Shown here: positions 36,947-46,753 of the stretch, one piece after another
Layout: each line of letters begins with the position of its first letter
Numbering within the stretch: position 1 is the stretch's first letter
Assembly (NCBI GenBank): GCA_937138255.1
Contig: CAKZOU010000037.1
Span: 1 to 64,000 of the forward strand
Origin: an uncultured Paracoccaceae bacterium
Lineage (GTDB): Bacteria > Pseudomonadota > Alphaproteobacteria > Rhodobacterales > Rhodobacteraceae
Direction of reading: 5' to 3'
Length of the DNA: 64,000 nt
Position numbers and translations under genes: made by a program
Notes under the pieces: generated by a model
Databases searched by the model: none
What the model saw: only the letters and a program-made list of their open reading frames with translations
Told to the model about the DNA's origin: nothing

Positions 36947-38113
36947 ATGAGCGCCGCCCTCACCGCCCGTTCGGTCGAGATCCTGCGTGATCTGATCGCC
37001 TTTCCGACGATCTCGACCGACAGCAATCTCGCGATGATCGACTACCTCGCCGAGCGCCTCACCGCCCGCGGCGCCCTCGTCCTCATCACCCGCGACGAGA
37101 CGGGCGAGAAGGCCAACGTCTTTGCCACCCTCGGGCCGGACGTGAAGGGCGGGGTGCTCCTGTCGGGCCATTCCGATGTGGTCCCCGTCACCGATCAGGA
37201 CTGGACGACCGATCCCTTCGCCCTGACCGAGGCCGACGGCCTCCTCTACGGGCGCGGCACCTGCGACATGAAGGGCTTTATCGCCGCCGCCATGGCCTTG
37301 GCCGAAAGCATTGATCCCGCGGCCCTCAAGCGCCCCTTGCATTTCGCCTTCACCCACGACGAGGAAACCGGCTGCCTCGGCGCGGGGCATCTGGTGAAAG
37401 ACCTCGAGGCGCGCGGCATCGTTCCCGACATCGCCATCATCGGCGAGCCCACCGAGATGAAGATCATCGAGGGCCACAAGGGCTGCTACGAATACACCAC
37501 CCGCTTTACCGGCCTCGAAGGCCACGGCTCGGCCCCCGATCTCGGCGTCAACGCCGCCGAATACGCGGTGCGCTATGTGAGCCGCCTCATGGCGCTGCGC
37601 GAGGGGCTGGTCGCCCGCACGCCCAAGGGCAGCCGCTTTGATCCGCCCTATACAACGATCAACATCGGCCGCATCTCGGGCGGCGTTGCCCATAACGTGA
37701 TCGTCGGCAAGGCCGAGGTGGATTGGGAAATGCGGCCCGTGCAGGTTTCCGATGCCGATTTCGTCAAGTCCGAGATTGGCCGCTATTGCGAGGAAGAGCT
37801 TCTCCCCGCCATGCGCCGCGTCCATCCCTCGGCCTCGATCCACACCACCGCGATCGGCGAGGTCGCGGGGCTTGAGCCGATGGAGCACAACGCCGCCCGC
37901 GAGCTTGTGGCCGAGCTTACCGGCGCCAACAGCGCCGAAACCGTGCCCTTTGGCACCGAAGCGGGCCTCTTTCAGGCGCTGGGCAGCCATGTGGTCGTCT
38001 GCGGCCCCGGTTCGATCCGTCAGGCGCATAAACCCGACGAATACCTCGCCCGCGAGCAACTCGTGCTCTGCTGCGATATGCTGGTCAAGCTAGGCGAGCG
38101 CCTCAGCCGCTAG
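36947..38113 (+). CDS. M20-family deacetylase, ArgE-like
   Basis: This 388-residue zinc hydrolase of the acetylornithine deacetylase group has metal motifs LLSGHSDVVPV, YGRGTCDMKGF and THDEETGCLGAGH. The C-terminal histidine is in IRQAHKPDEY. It follows the DoeA-like gene by 2 bp, so it most likely removes the acetyl group from the DoeA product. Classical ectoine operons use DoeB/EutE, a different family (aspartoacylase/AstE). This would be a non-homologous replacement if the pathway is ectoine. An unrelated arginine-pathway role is less likely given the operon. Confidence 0.85.
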   Translation: MSAALTARSVEILRDLIAFPTISTDSNLAMIDYLAERLTARGALVLITRDETGEKANVFATLGPDVKGGVLLSGHSDVVPVTDQDWTTDPFALTEADGLLYGRGTCDMKGFIAAAMALAESIDPAALKRPLHFAFTHDEETGCLGAGHLVKDLEARGIVPDIAIIGEPTEMKIIEGHKGCYEYTTRFTGLEGHGSAPDLGVNAAEYAVRYVSRLMALREGLVARTPKGSRFDPPYTTINIGRISGGVAHNVIVGKAEVDWEMRPVQVSDADFVKSEIGRYCEEELLPAMRRVHPSASIHTTAIGEVAGLEPMEHNAARELVAELTGANSAETVPFGTEAGLFQALGSHVVVCGPGSIRQAHKPDEYLAREQLVLCCDMLVKLGERLSR

Positions 38114-38964
38114 CGCCCGTGGCTGCGGTCATAGGCGTTGACCGGCGGCACCGCGTGGGCAAAGGCGGGGTTCTGGAAGACCTCGATCAGGAGCGGGTGG
38201 CAGGACGCCTTATCGGATGTGTGCTCGTCCCCGCAATCGCCGCCGGGGCAGGCGGAGAGGCCGACGATCAGATCGATCTCGGCCATGAACTCAAGGTAGT
38301 CGCCCGACCGCACGGGGCTTGCCTTCATGAAATACTGATGCGTGTCGGCGGTGAAGCCGGTGCACATAAAGACGTTGAGGACGTCATGCACCAAAGGCTC
38401 GGCCTCGGCGAGCGACAGCCCCGCATGATCGGCCAAGGCCCGCGTCAGGTTGGAATGGCAGCAATAGTGATAGTCGGTCCCGTTCAAGAGCCGCCCCGTA
38501 TAGGGATCGCAGCGCGTGCCGATCACGTCATGCACCGAGCCGCCGAAAGCGTCAAAGCCATACCAGTCGAGCGTATCGCCGATGATCGTCGCCATCGGCC
38601 GCAGGAACGGCAGGCGCGACCAGAGCCTGTCGCCCGTCGAGAGGTGCGTGCCGTGCAAGGCGCGGGTCTTGCCCGAGAAGAAATGTTCCTTCAGGTCGGC
38701 GGCATTCCAGAGGTTCAGGTCGCCCACCTGCGCCCCTTCGGTGCAGGTGATGCGGAAGAAACTGCCGGCCGGCGCCTCGATACAGCGCGCATCGCGCGGC
38801 GGCACCAGAACCCCGCCGATCTTTTCCGCCCGCGCGCGCGCCGCCTGCATCCCCGCAAGGTCGGGCATCGGCAGGGTGTCGATCGGATAACAGATCGTCG
38901 GGCGGATCGCGCGGCGCGCCTCGGCGTCTTGCGGCGCAGGGGTTGCGGGGTTTTGCAGCTTCAT
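38110..38964 (-). CDS. DUF1989-family protein
   Basis: This 284-residue protein matches the DUF1989 group, also called urea carboxylase-associated proteins. Typical parts are LNLWNAADLKEHFFSGKT, YHYCCHSNL and the C-terminal GGDCGDEHTSDKASCHPL, with several conserved cysteines and histidines that could bind metal. DUF1989 members occur beside amino acid and urea degradation genes. I chose ATG 38964, since the open frame farther upstream only runs antisense to lepA. Its stop overlaps the ArgE-like gene stop by 4 bp in convergent orientation. The function is unknown. Confidence 0.82.
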   Translation of the reverse strand: MKLQNPATPAPQDAEARRAIRPTICYPIDTLPMPDLAGMQAARARAEKIGGVLVPPRDARCIEAPAGSFFRITCTEGAQVGDLNLWNAADLKEHFFSGKTRALHGTHLSTGDRLWSRLPFLRPMATIIGDTLDWYGFDAFGGSVHDVIGTRCDPYTGRLLNGTDYHYCCHSNLTRALADHAGLSLAEAEPLVHDVLNVFMCTGFTADTHQYFMKASPVRSGDYLEFMAEIDLIVGLSACPGGDCGDEHTSDKASCHPLLIEVFQNPAFAHAVPPVNAYDRSHGR

Positions 38965-39099
38965 GGTTCGGGCCTTTCCTCGTGCCCGCCCATTGGTATC
39001 CGCCGCGCGATACGAAGCAAGGCCCAAACCCACGCCATTCCCCTTGCAAAATGGCGCGTTCGCGGTCATTGACCCGTTCTGAAACAGAGCCAGATACCC

Positions 39100-40899
<1,800 letters not shown>

Positions 40900-40902
40900 G
40901 AC

Positions 40903-41844
40903 TCAAGCGAACAAAGAGTTTTTTATCTGGGTCGCAGTATTTTCGAGGCTGGGAAAGAGATATTCCCTGCTAATGCCAATATAACCTAACTCACTCAATA
41001 TGCCGGCCTTGTTCTTGGGTGAAATATAGATCTCCTGTGTCGAAAAATCTTCCAGAAAGAAGCGTTTCCGCCTTTCTGATTCCGGTGAAAAGAGCCCGAA
41101 TAGAAGAAACGCCGCGCTTTGAACCGATATTCTAACATCAAGCTGTCTGGGAATGACCGCAACAATCTTCGTCAAGGTGTCTGGGTCTATGGAGTCCTCG
41201 AGTGTTGGTAACTGACGACGGGCTAGCGCAACGAATGCCTTGACTGATTTGTCCTTATTGAACGCTTCGAGAAGGGCGGAATCGAAACTTTCTTGGCTTT
41301 GAATGTTCTGATTTCGGCCCACTTTCTCGCGACAATTGAGCAGGTGGTCTTTTATTGACTCTCTGACTGTGTCTGAAAGTGAAGCTAGGCTGGAGAGCAA
41401 TGCTACTGTCTTGCTATCATAGAACTCGACTTGAACGCTGTCTGGTAGAAAGACAATTACTTCACCTGCGCTTCTTCGTTCTTTGATTTCTCCTCTATTG
41501 CTCCCGTCTGCCGGATCCGCATCGCTTTCGTCCTCGCATGCAAAAAAAAGCGCAACAAGGGCGTTGCGGGTCACATCCAGAAGTCTCGTAGGTAGGCCGT
41601 AGTGCTGCGCACGCGCAAGCCACTCAAAAAGACTAGAATCGCGGGAAAAGTCGTGAGGCTGCATCGCGAGAAGTCTTTGCAACATTTCGCGTTCGTTTTT
41701 TTTCCACCGATCTTCCCGAAAGACGGATGGTTCGGCCTTGAATTTTCGATCCCTATGGCCCCGAAAGAACAACTGCCCACCGCGAAAGTTGTTATTCAAA
41801 TTCGAAATCTGTGTGATGTATTCCGAAAGATTCTTTACATACAT
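40903..41844 (-). CDS. FRG-domain protein
   Basis: This 313-residue protein has the FRG-domain core: LFFRGHRD (about 25-32), which gives the domain its name, and the highly conserved AQHYGLPTRLLDVTRNALVA (about 78-98). The C-terminal half has no domain I recognise. The gene is clearly more AT-rich than its neighbours, uses codons they rarely use (AAA, GAA, TTT, AGA), and ends 3 bp past the lepA stop. These are signs of lateral transfer. FRG proteins are found in variable islands and some phage-defence or toxin contexts, but no biochemical role can be claimed here. Confidence 0.85.
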   Translation of the reverse strand: MYVKNLSEYITQISNLNNNFRGGQLFFRGHRDRKFKAEPSVFREDRWKKNEREMLQRLLAMQPHDFSRDSSLFEWLARAQHYGLPTRLLDVTRNALVALFFACEDESDADPADGSNRGEIKERRSAGEVIVFLPDSVQVEFYDSKTVALLSSLASLSDTVRESIKDHLLNCREKVGRNQNIQSQESFDSALLEAFNKDKSVKAFVALARRQLPTLEDSIDPDTLTKIVAVIPRQLDVRISVQSAAFLLFGLFSPESERRKRFFLEDFSTQEIYISPKNKAGILSELGYIGISREYLFPSLENTATQIKNSLFA

Positions 41845-41929
41845 CGAAAGACCTTTTCAGTGGGATAGAATTCATTGATCACCAATAAGCGGAAGAAATC
41901 GCCTCTGAATCAAGCCCATTTGAGCCCCC

Positions 41930-42352
41930 TCACCCCCACCACCTCTTCCGCCACACCCGCCTCGCCCACCACGGGCGTTCCTCCATCAACTCGCCCCCTT
42001 CCACCGGTTCCAGCCCGCCCTCGCGCAGGATCCGCCGCTCGTCGGCGCGGTTGAGTTGCAGGGTGCGCAGTTGCAGCGCCGCCTCGCGCTTCGAGACGAT
42101 CTTGCCGCCGCGGCCGATTTCTCCCGGTGTCCAGACCCGGTGTCTGGAATGCCGGATGTGGTAAAGCGGGTGCCAGATCTCGCCTTTGTCCTGCTCGTCC
42201 TGCTGTTGCCAGATGCGCTTGAGGTTGGGCATCGAGACGATCCCCGCCACCGCTTTGCCGTGGCGGAAGAGGATCACAAAGTTGTTGGGATCCTGAACGT
42301 GGGTGACGGCGTGGCCGAGGTTCTTGCGGGCATCGCTGAGGGTCAGACGCAT
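41930..42352 (-). CDS. Phd/YefM-family antitoxin-like protein
   Basis: This 140-residue protein has an N-terminal Phd/YefM-like DNA-binding region (about 1-60: LTLSDARKNLGHAVTHV, then FVILFRHGKAVAGIVSM). A longer basic, tryptophan-rich C-terminal part follows (ending WWARRVWRKRWWG). I chose ATG 42352. Its upstream region carries two TTGTACAA palindromes, the type bound by YefM, which supports autoregulation. No toxin gene follows: the sequence to 41845 holds no reading frame of RelE/YoeB size. It may be an orphan antitoxin or may have a non-standard partner, such as the C-terminal extension or the nearby FRG protein. Confidence 0.65.
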   Translation of the reverse strand: MRLTLSDARKNLGHAVTHVQDPNNFVILFRHGKAVAGIVSMPNLKRIWQQQDEQDKGEIWHPLYHIRHSRHRVWTPGEIGRGGKIVSKREAALQLRTLQLNRADERRILREGGLEPVEGGELMEERPWWARRVWRKRWWG

Positions 42353-42370
42353 GGGGGGGCTCTCCGAAAG

Positions 42371-42414
42371 GTTTGTACAAACTGCACAAACGGCGCCCGC
42401 AGAGTTGTACAAAC
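42371..42414. promoter_or_regulatory. Paired TGTACA operators of the antitoxin-like gene
   Basis: GTTTGTACAAAC (42371-42382, perfect palindrome) and GTTGTACAAAC (42404-42414) are centred 32 bp apart, about three helical turns. A degenerate TGCACA copy lies between them. The core TGTACA is the hexamer recognised by E. coli YefM. They sit 19-62 bp upstream of the antitoxin start. Confidence 0.7.
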
Positions 42415-42449
42415 CGGGTAAAAACCGCCCTTCCGGCCCGCGCGCTGGC

Positions 42450-43013
42450 CTAGCAGCCGGCCTCGTCCCAGAAGAGGCGCTCGGTCTCTCGGATGGTGCC
42501 GAACATGGTCAGGATCGTGCCGAGGCCAAAGCGTTCCTGATCGCCCACGGCCAAGACGTATTTGCCGGAATTGGCCGTGTTGAAGACGCGGACATAATAG
42601 GTGCCTGCCGGGTAAACCGTTGTCGAGGCAAAGTTTTCTCCGATCTCGGGTCCGACCCAATACCATTGCTTGCCAAACTCCTCAAACCACGGCCACCACT
42701 CGAAATCGCGGCCGTCGCGGCCGTCGATCCGCTTCATGTTGGCGTCGAGAACCTCAAAGTTGAAGGTCTGGGGCAGGGGGCAATCGCCCACCTTGGCGGC
42801 GGTCAATCCGACATAGAAATCAAAGGGTTGATCCTCTTCGATCTTGTAGAAGTCGGCGTCGCCATCAAGGATCGCGTAGATCGCCTTGGAGTGTTCGGCA
42901 TTGTCTATGACGTATGGGGCGTCTGCCGTCTTGGCTTCGGTCGACAAGACCGGTGCATGAGCCGCAACCTGTTGGGAGGAAAGGGAAATTGCGAGGGCGA
43001 GAGCGTATTTCAT
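42450..43013 (-). CDS. Uncharacterised secreted protein
   Basis: This 187-residue protein has a Sec signal peptide (about 1-18, cleavage near VAAHA) and a mature part rich in acidic and aromatic residues. A beta-rich C-terminal module, PAGTYYVRVFNTANSGKYVL, resembles repeats of extracellular binding modules. I do not recognise the family. It lies between the antitoxin region and a small plus-strand frame, apparently as a single gene. A periplasmic ligand-binding or protective role would be a guess. Confidence 0.7.
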   Translation of the reverse strand: MKYALALAISLSSQQVAAHAPVLSTEAKTADAPYVIDNAEHSKAIYAILDGDADFYKIEEDQPFDFYVGLTAAKVGDCPLPQTFNFEVLDANMKRIDGRDGRDFEWWPWFEEFGKQWYWVGPEIGENFASTTVYPAGTYYVRVFNTANSGKYVLAVGDQERFGLGTILTMFGTIRETERLFWDEAGC

Positions 43014-43121
43014 GGCGGTCTCCGGTTGGGATTTGCCATGGATACGCAGGGAAAAACGGATTGGATCACCGACGGAACCCCGCCGCCCGTGCGTTCAAGG
43101 CGCACCAATGTGGAGATACCG

Positions 43122-43223
43122 ATGCCCTGTTCCCGCCTCAGCCTCGCCGGCGCCTACCTCATCCTGATCGCGGGTATCGTGCTTGCAACACTGCTCACTG
43201 CAGATGGTGCTAACCTGTTCTAG
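43122..43223 (+). CDS. Possible 33-residue single-span membrane peptide
   Basis: A short frame encodes one hydrophobic helix, LAGAYLILIAGIVLATLL, after a basic start (MPCSRLS). GGAGA lies 5 bases upstream of the ATG. Its stop overlaps the stop of the convergent hydrolase gene by 4 bp. The hydrophobic segment and ribosome site suggest a real small protein, but no conservation evidence is available. Confidence 0.35.
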   Translation: MPCSRLSLAGAYLILIAGIVLATLLTADGANLF

Positions 43224-43963
43224 AGATTGAGAAAAGCCCGCACAGCGGCCTCAAACTCACGCGGTTTTTCAGCGTGGAGCCAATGCCCCGCGCCGGGGAT
43301 TTTCGCAAACCGCGCCTTGGGGAAGAGCGCCTTGATCCCCTCGCGATGCTCGGGCAGGACATAGTTGGAAAGCGCACCGGACAGGAACAAAACCGGCCCG
43401 TCGAAGCTTCCCGAAACCTCGGGGAACGACAGGATCGAGGCCATGTTGGCCTCCAGCGCATCGAAATTCAGCCGCCAGCGTTTGTCTTTCATATCAAGGC
43501 TTTGCATGAAGAACTCGGCCAGCCCCGGCTCGAGCCCCTGAAGCTGCGCCGCCGCCTCGGCCCGGTTGGTCACGCGTGAAAGATCGACCCGCCGCATCGC
43601 GTCGATGTTGTGCTGCTGGCTGTGCCCGTAGGACACCGGCGCAATATCCGCGACGATGAGCCGCCCGACCTTGCCGGGATGCCGCAGCGCCAGCATCATC
43701 GCCGACTTTCCCCCCATCGAATGCCCCAAGACATCCGCCTTGTCGGGGATCACCTTCGCCAGATCGTCGGCCAGATCCTCATAGGCATGGTCATCGTGCC
43801 AAAAGCTCGCCCCGTGGTTCCGCATATCGACGGCGATCACCTGCCGCTCGTCCGACAGCCGCTTGGCGATCACGCCCCAGTTGCGGCCCGATCCGAACAG
43901 GCCGTGGGCGATGACAAGGGGCGGCTTGGCGGTCGGTTCGCCATGGACAATCGTGTTCAACAT
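43220..43963 (-). CDS. Alpha/beta hydrolase, YbfF-like esterase
   Basis: This 247-residue hydrolase has the oxyanion segment IAHGLFGSGRNW near the N terminus. The nucleophile elbow is DVLGHSMGGKSAM and the catalytic histidine is in PGAGHWLHAEKP. It resembles YbfF-type esterases acting on short acyl or thioester compounds. No signal peptide is present. It stands alone on the minus strand, and its substrate cannot be told from sequence. Confidence 0.87.
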   Translation of the reverse strand: MLNTIVHGEPTAKPPLVIAHGLFGSGRNWGVIAKRLSDERQVIAVDMRNHGASFWHDDHAYEDLADDLAKVIPDKADVLGHSMGGKSAMMLALRHPGKVGRLIVADIAPVSYGHSQQHNIDAMRRVDLSRVTNRAEAAAQLQGLEPGLAEFFMQSLDMKDKRWRLNFDALEANMASILSFPEVSGSFDGPVLFLSGALSNYVLPEHREGIKALFPKARFAKIPGAGHWLHAEKPREFEAAVRAFLNL

Positions 43964-44042
43964 GCATCGACCCTAGCCAATTGCAGCGCGAAAAGACCAG
44001 AGGGATTGAGCGGCGCGGGATGCCCTTGCTACAGGGGGCGGC

Positions 44043-44414
44043 ATGAGCCCGAACGAATTGCAGGATCTGATCGACAAGGTCGCCCGAATGGCGCGGCGGC
44101 GGCTGGGTGTGCGCGGTCGGACGGCCGAGATCCGGCTCACCCGCGCCGCGCGTTTGATGCCATCAGATCTGCGCCGCGATATGCAATTTCTGGCCGATGC
44201 CGCGCCGATGGCTCTGTCTCCCAAACTGTCCAACATGGTCGATGGGGCTAGGGCCGAGCGCGCCGCCGCCGCCGTCATGGCTCACTTGCGCGGCCTCGAT
44301 CGGGGCCGGGAACGCTCCGCCGCGATGCTGCGCTGGGTTGGCTGGGCGGGCTTTTACGCGCTACTCGCGGTCGGCGCGGTTGCTTTCATAGCCCTCGGCC
44401 GCGGGCTCGTCTGA
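44043..44414 (+). CDS. Uncharacterised small membrane-anchored protein
   Basis: This 123-residue protein has a basic, helical N-terminal part (about 1-95, rich in arginine and alanine) and one C-terminal membrane segment, WAGFYALLAVGAVAFIAL. It looks like a tail-anchored cytoplasmic protein. The 3' end overlaps the convergent DUF817 gene by 54 bp. I do not recognise a family. Confidence 0.6.
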   Translation: MSPNELQDLIDKVARMARRRLGVRGRTAEIRLTRAARLMPSDLRRDMQFLADAAPMALSPKLSNMVDGARAERAAAAVMAHLRGLDRGRERSAAMLRWVGWAGFYALLAVGAVAFIALGRGLV

Positions 44415-45221
44415 GCGGGGCCGCACCACAACGGTCACGGTGATGAAGGCAACGTAAAGCAGCAGATACCAGCTCCCCATCTTCGACAGGCTGGCGAAGG
44501 AGCTGACGTGTTTGCCAGAATAGACCCAAGTGCCTGTGAGCGTGCCGATATTCTCGGCCAGCCAGAGGAAAAAGCTCGATAGAGCACCGGCCAGAACAAG
44601 GTTCATCCGGTGGCGACGGCCGACCCTGTAGGAGATCATCGTTCGTCCATAGACCGCAACGGTCGCGGCAATGAGCGCAAGCCTCAGATCCCAGATGAAA
44701 TGATGGGTGAAGAAGTTCGCATAAATGGCCAGAGCCAAGAGAAATGTCAGCCCAATCGGCGGATAGGGGGCAAAGCGCATCTCGAAAAGCCGGATCACGC
44801 GGGCGATGAAACTGCCGACCGAGGCATACATAAAGCCGGAAAAGAGCGGCACGTCGAAGAGTTTGAACAGGGCCGGTTCGGGATAGGCCCAGCTGCCGGC
44901 AGAGACCTTGAACCACTCCATCACGGTGCCGGTCAGATGAAAGAGAAGGATGACCTTGGCTTCCTCAAATGTCTCAAGGCGGAAGATCAGGAACAGCGCC
45001 TGTGTGACCAGCGCAAACCCCAAGAGCGCATCATAGCGGGCGATTGGCCAGTCCGCCTGCCAGAAGGCTTTCGATGCGATGATCGCCCCGAGCATCAGCC
45101 CGCCAAAGAGGCTCGCCCAGCCCATCTTGAGGCCGAACATGATGAATTCCGCAAGGCCGTGCGACAGGCGCGTGCGCATCCAGCGGCCAAGGTGTTTCTC
45201 AAGGGGGCGAGTTTGAAGCAT
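44361..45221 (-). CDS. DUF817-family membrane protein
   Basis: This 286-residue inner-membrane protein has about seven or eight hydrophobic segments and the DUF817 core, including VMEWFKVSAGSWAYPEP, FSGFMYASVGSFIARV and NIGTLTGTWVYSGK. The function of the family is unknown. I chose ATG 45221 because a longer frame would read into the glyA terminator hairpin at 45236-45265. Confidence 0.85.
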   Translation of the reverse strand: MLQTRPLEKHLGRWMRTRLSHGLAEFIMFGLKMGWASLFGGLMLGAIIASKAFWQADWPIARYDALLGFALVTQALFLIFRLETFEEAKVILLFHLTGTVMEWFKVSAGSWAYPEPALFKLFDVPLFSGFMYASVGSFIARVIRLFEMRFAPYPPIGLTFLLALAIYANFFTHHFIWDLRLALIAATVAVYGRTMISYRVGRRHRMNLVLAGALSSFFLWLAENIGTLTGTWVYSGKHVSSFASLSKMGSWYLLLYVAFITVTVVVRPRSDEPAAEGYESNRADRE

Positions 45222-45228
45222 GGCGCAG

Positions 45229-45265
45229 AAAAGCACAGGCTGCCGGTATTGCCAACGGCAGCCTG
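45229..45265 (-). terminator. Rho-independent terminator of glyA
   Basis: CAGGCTGCCG (45236-45245) pairs with CGGCAGCCTG (45256-45265) in a 10-bp stem. On the minus strand it is followed by TGCTTTTC. It lies 22 bp after the glyA stop. Confidence 0.75.
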
Positions 45266-45286
45266 TTTGAGAATATCAGTATCCGA

Positions 45287-46582
45287 TCAGAGGTTTTGAT
45301 AGAGCGGGAAGCGCTCGCACAGCGCCTCGACGCCGGCCTTCACACGGGCCTCGACCTCGGCGTTGCCCTCAGGGCCATTGGTGGCAAGGCCATCGACCAC
45401 TTCCACGATCCAATCGGCGATCTGACGGAACTCGGCCTCGCCGAAGCCACGGGTCGTCCCTGCCGGCGTGCCGAGGCGGACGCCCGAGGTTACGGTCGGC
45501 TTTTCGGGATCGAAGGGGATGCCGTTCTTGTTGCAGGTGATATGGGCGCGGCCAAGGGCCTTTTCGGTCTCGTTGCCCTTCACGCCCTTGGGGCGCAGGT
45601 CAACAAGCATCACGTGGCTGTCGGTGCCGCCGGTGACGATATCGAGGCCGCCCTTCATCAGCTGGTCGGCCAGTGCCTTGGCGTTGGCGACAACCGCCTC
45701 CTGATAGGCGCGGAATTCGGGGCGAAGTGCTTCGCCAAAGGCCACGGCCTTGGCGGCGATGACGTGCATCAGCGGGCCGCCCTGAATGCCGGGGAAGATG
45801 GCCGAGTTGATCTTCTTGGCGATGTCTTCGTCGTTGGTGAAGATCGCGCCGCCGCGCGGGCCGCGCAGGGTCTTGTGGGTGGTGGTGGTCGCCACATGGG
45901 CGTGCGGGAAGGGCGAAGGATAGATGCCCGCCGCGACGAGGCCCGCGAAGTGGGCCATGTCGACCATCAGAAGCGCGCCCACGCTATCGGCAATCTCGCG
46001 CATCCGGGCGAAATCGATGATGCGCGGAATGGCCGAGCCGCCCGCGATCAGGAGCTTGGGGTTATGTTCTTTGGCCAGCGCGGCGATCTGGTCGTAATCG
46101 ATCTGGCTGTCCTGCTGGCGCACGCCATACTGGACCGCGTTGAACCACTTGCCCGATTGGTTCGGCTTGGCGCCGTGGGTCAGGTGGCCGCCGGCATCGA
46201 GGCTCATGCCGAGGATGGTATCGCCCGGCTTCAAAAGCGCCTGATAGACACCTTGGTTGGCCTGGCTGCCCGAGTTGGGCTGGACGTTGGCATAGGTGCA
46301 GCCAAACATCTTGCAGGCGCGCTCGATGGCAAGGTTTTCAGCCACGTCGACAAACTCGCAACCGCCGTAGTAGCGTTTGCCCGGATAGCCCTCGGCATAT
46401 TTGTTGGTCATCACCGAACCCTGCGCCTCCATCACGGCGGCGGAGACGATGTTCTCCGAGGCGATCAGCTCGATCTCGTGGCGCTGACGGCCAAGTTCGC
46501 CACGGATAGCGGCGCTGATCTCGGGATCGCGGGTCGCAAGGCTTTCGGTGAAAAAGCCGGAATCGCGGGTCTTGGCGGTCAT
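45287..46582 (-). CDS. glyA: Serine hydroxymethyltransferase
   Basis: This 431-residue PLP enzyme interconverts serine and glycine with tetrahydrofolate and feeds one-carbon metabolism. The PLP lysine lies in [14 protein letters not shown]. The [12 protein letters not shown] and [13 protein letters not shown] motifs are also present. The full length is normal. A perfect palindrome 51 bp upstream may be an operator. Together with gcvTHP and hemA elsewhere in the window it is one of several glycine-using genes. Confidence 0.97.
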   Translation of the reverse strand: MTAKTRDSGFFTESLATRDPEISAAIRGELGRQRHEIELIASENIVSAAVMEAQGSVMTNKYAEGYPGKRYYGGCEFVDVAENLAIERACKMFGCTYANVQPNSGSQANQGVYQALLKPGDTILGMSLDAGGHLTHGAKPNQSGKWFNAVQYGVRQQDSQIDYDQIAALAKEHNPKLLIAGGSAIPRIIDFARMREIADSVGALLMVDMAHFAGLVAAGIYPSPFPHAHVATTTTHKTLRGPRGGAIFTNDEDIAKKINSAIFPGIQGGPLMHVIAAKAVAFGEALRPEFRAYQEAVVANAKALADQLMKGGLDIVTGGTDSHVMLVDLRPKGVKGNETEKALGRAHITCNKNGIPFDPEKPTVTSGVRLGTPAGTTRGFGEAEFRQIADWIVEVVDGLATNGPEGNAEVEARVKAGVEALCERFPLYQNL

Positions 46583-46632
46583 GTTCTCAAATCCTGTTGG
46601 CGAGAGGGGTTTGGCGGAGGGATAGGCCGAAG

Positions 46633-46646
46633 TTTCCTATAGGAAA
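46633..46646. promoter_or_regulatory. Perfect palindrome upstream of glyA
   Basis: TTTCCTATAGGAAA is a 14-bp perfect palindrome 51 bp before glyA and about 108 bp before the divergent nadK start. It is AT-rich against the local background and could be an operator for either gene. No cognate factor is known to me. Confidence 0.45.
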
Positions 46647-46753
46647 ACCCTCAAAGCGACAGGTTTTCACGGGTTGCCGCCATTCGTCGCACCCTTTGCG
46701 CGACTTGCGTTTCCTTTCGGCACGGGTCAACACTTTTGGAAACGAGGAGTGCC

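Noticed and set aside
36947-38113. Calling this gene doeB
   Set aside because: It has M20 (ArgE-type) metal motifs, whereas DoeB/EutE belongs to the aspartoacylase/AstE family.
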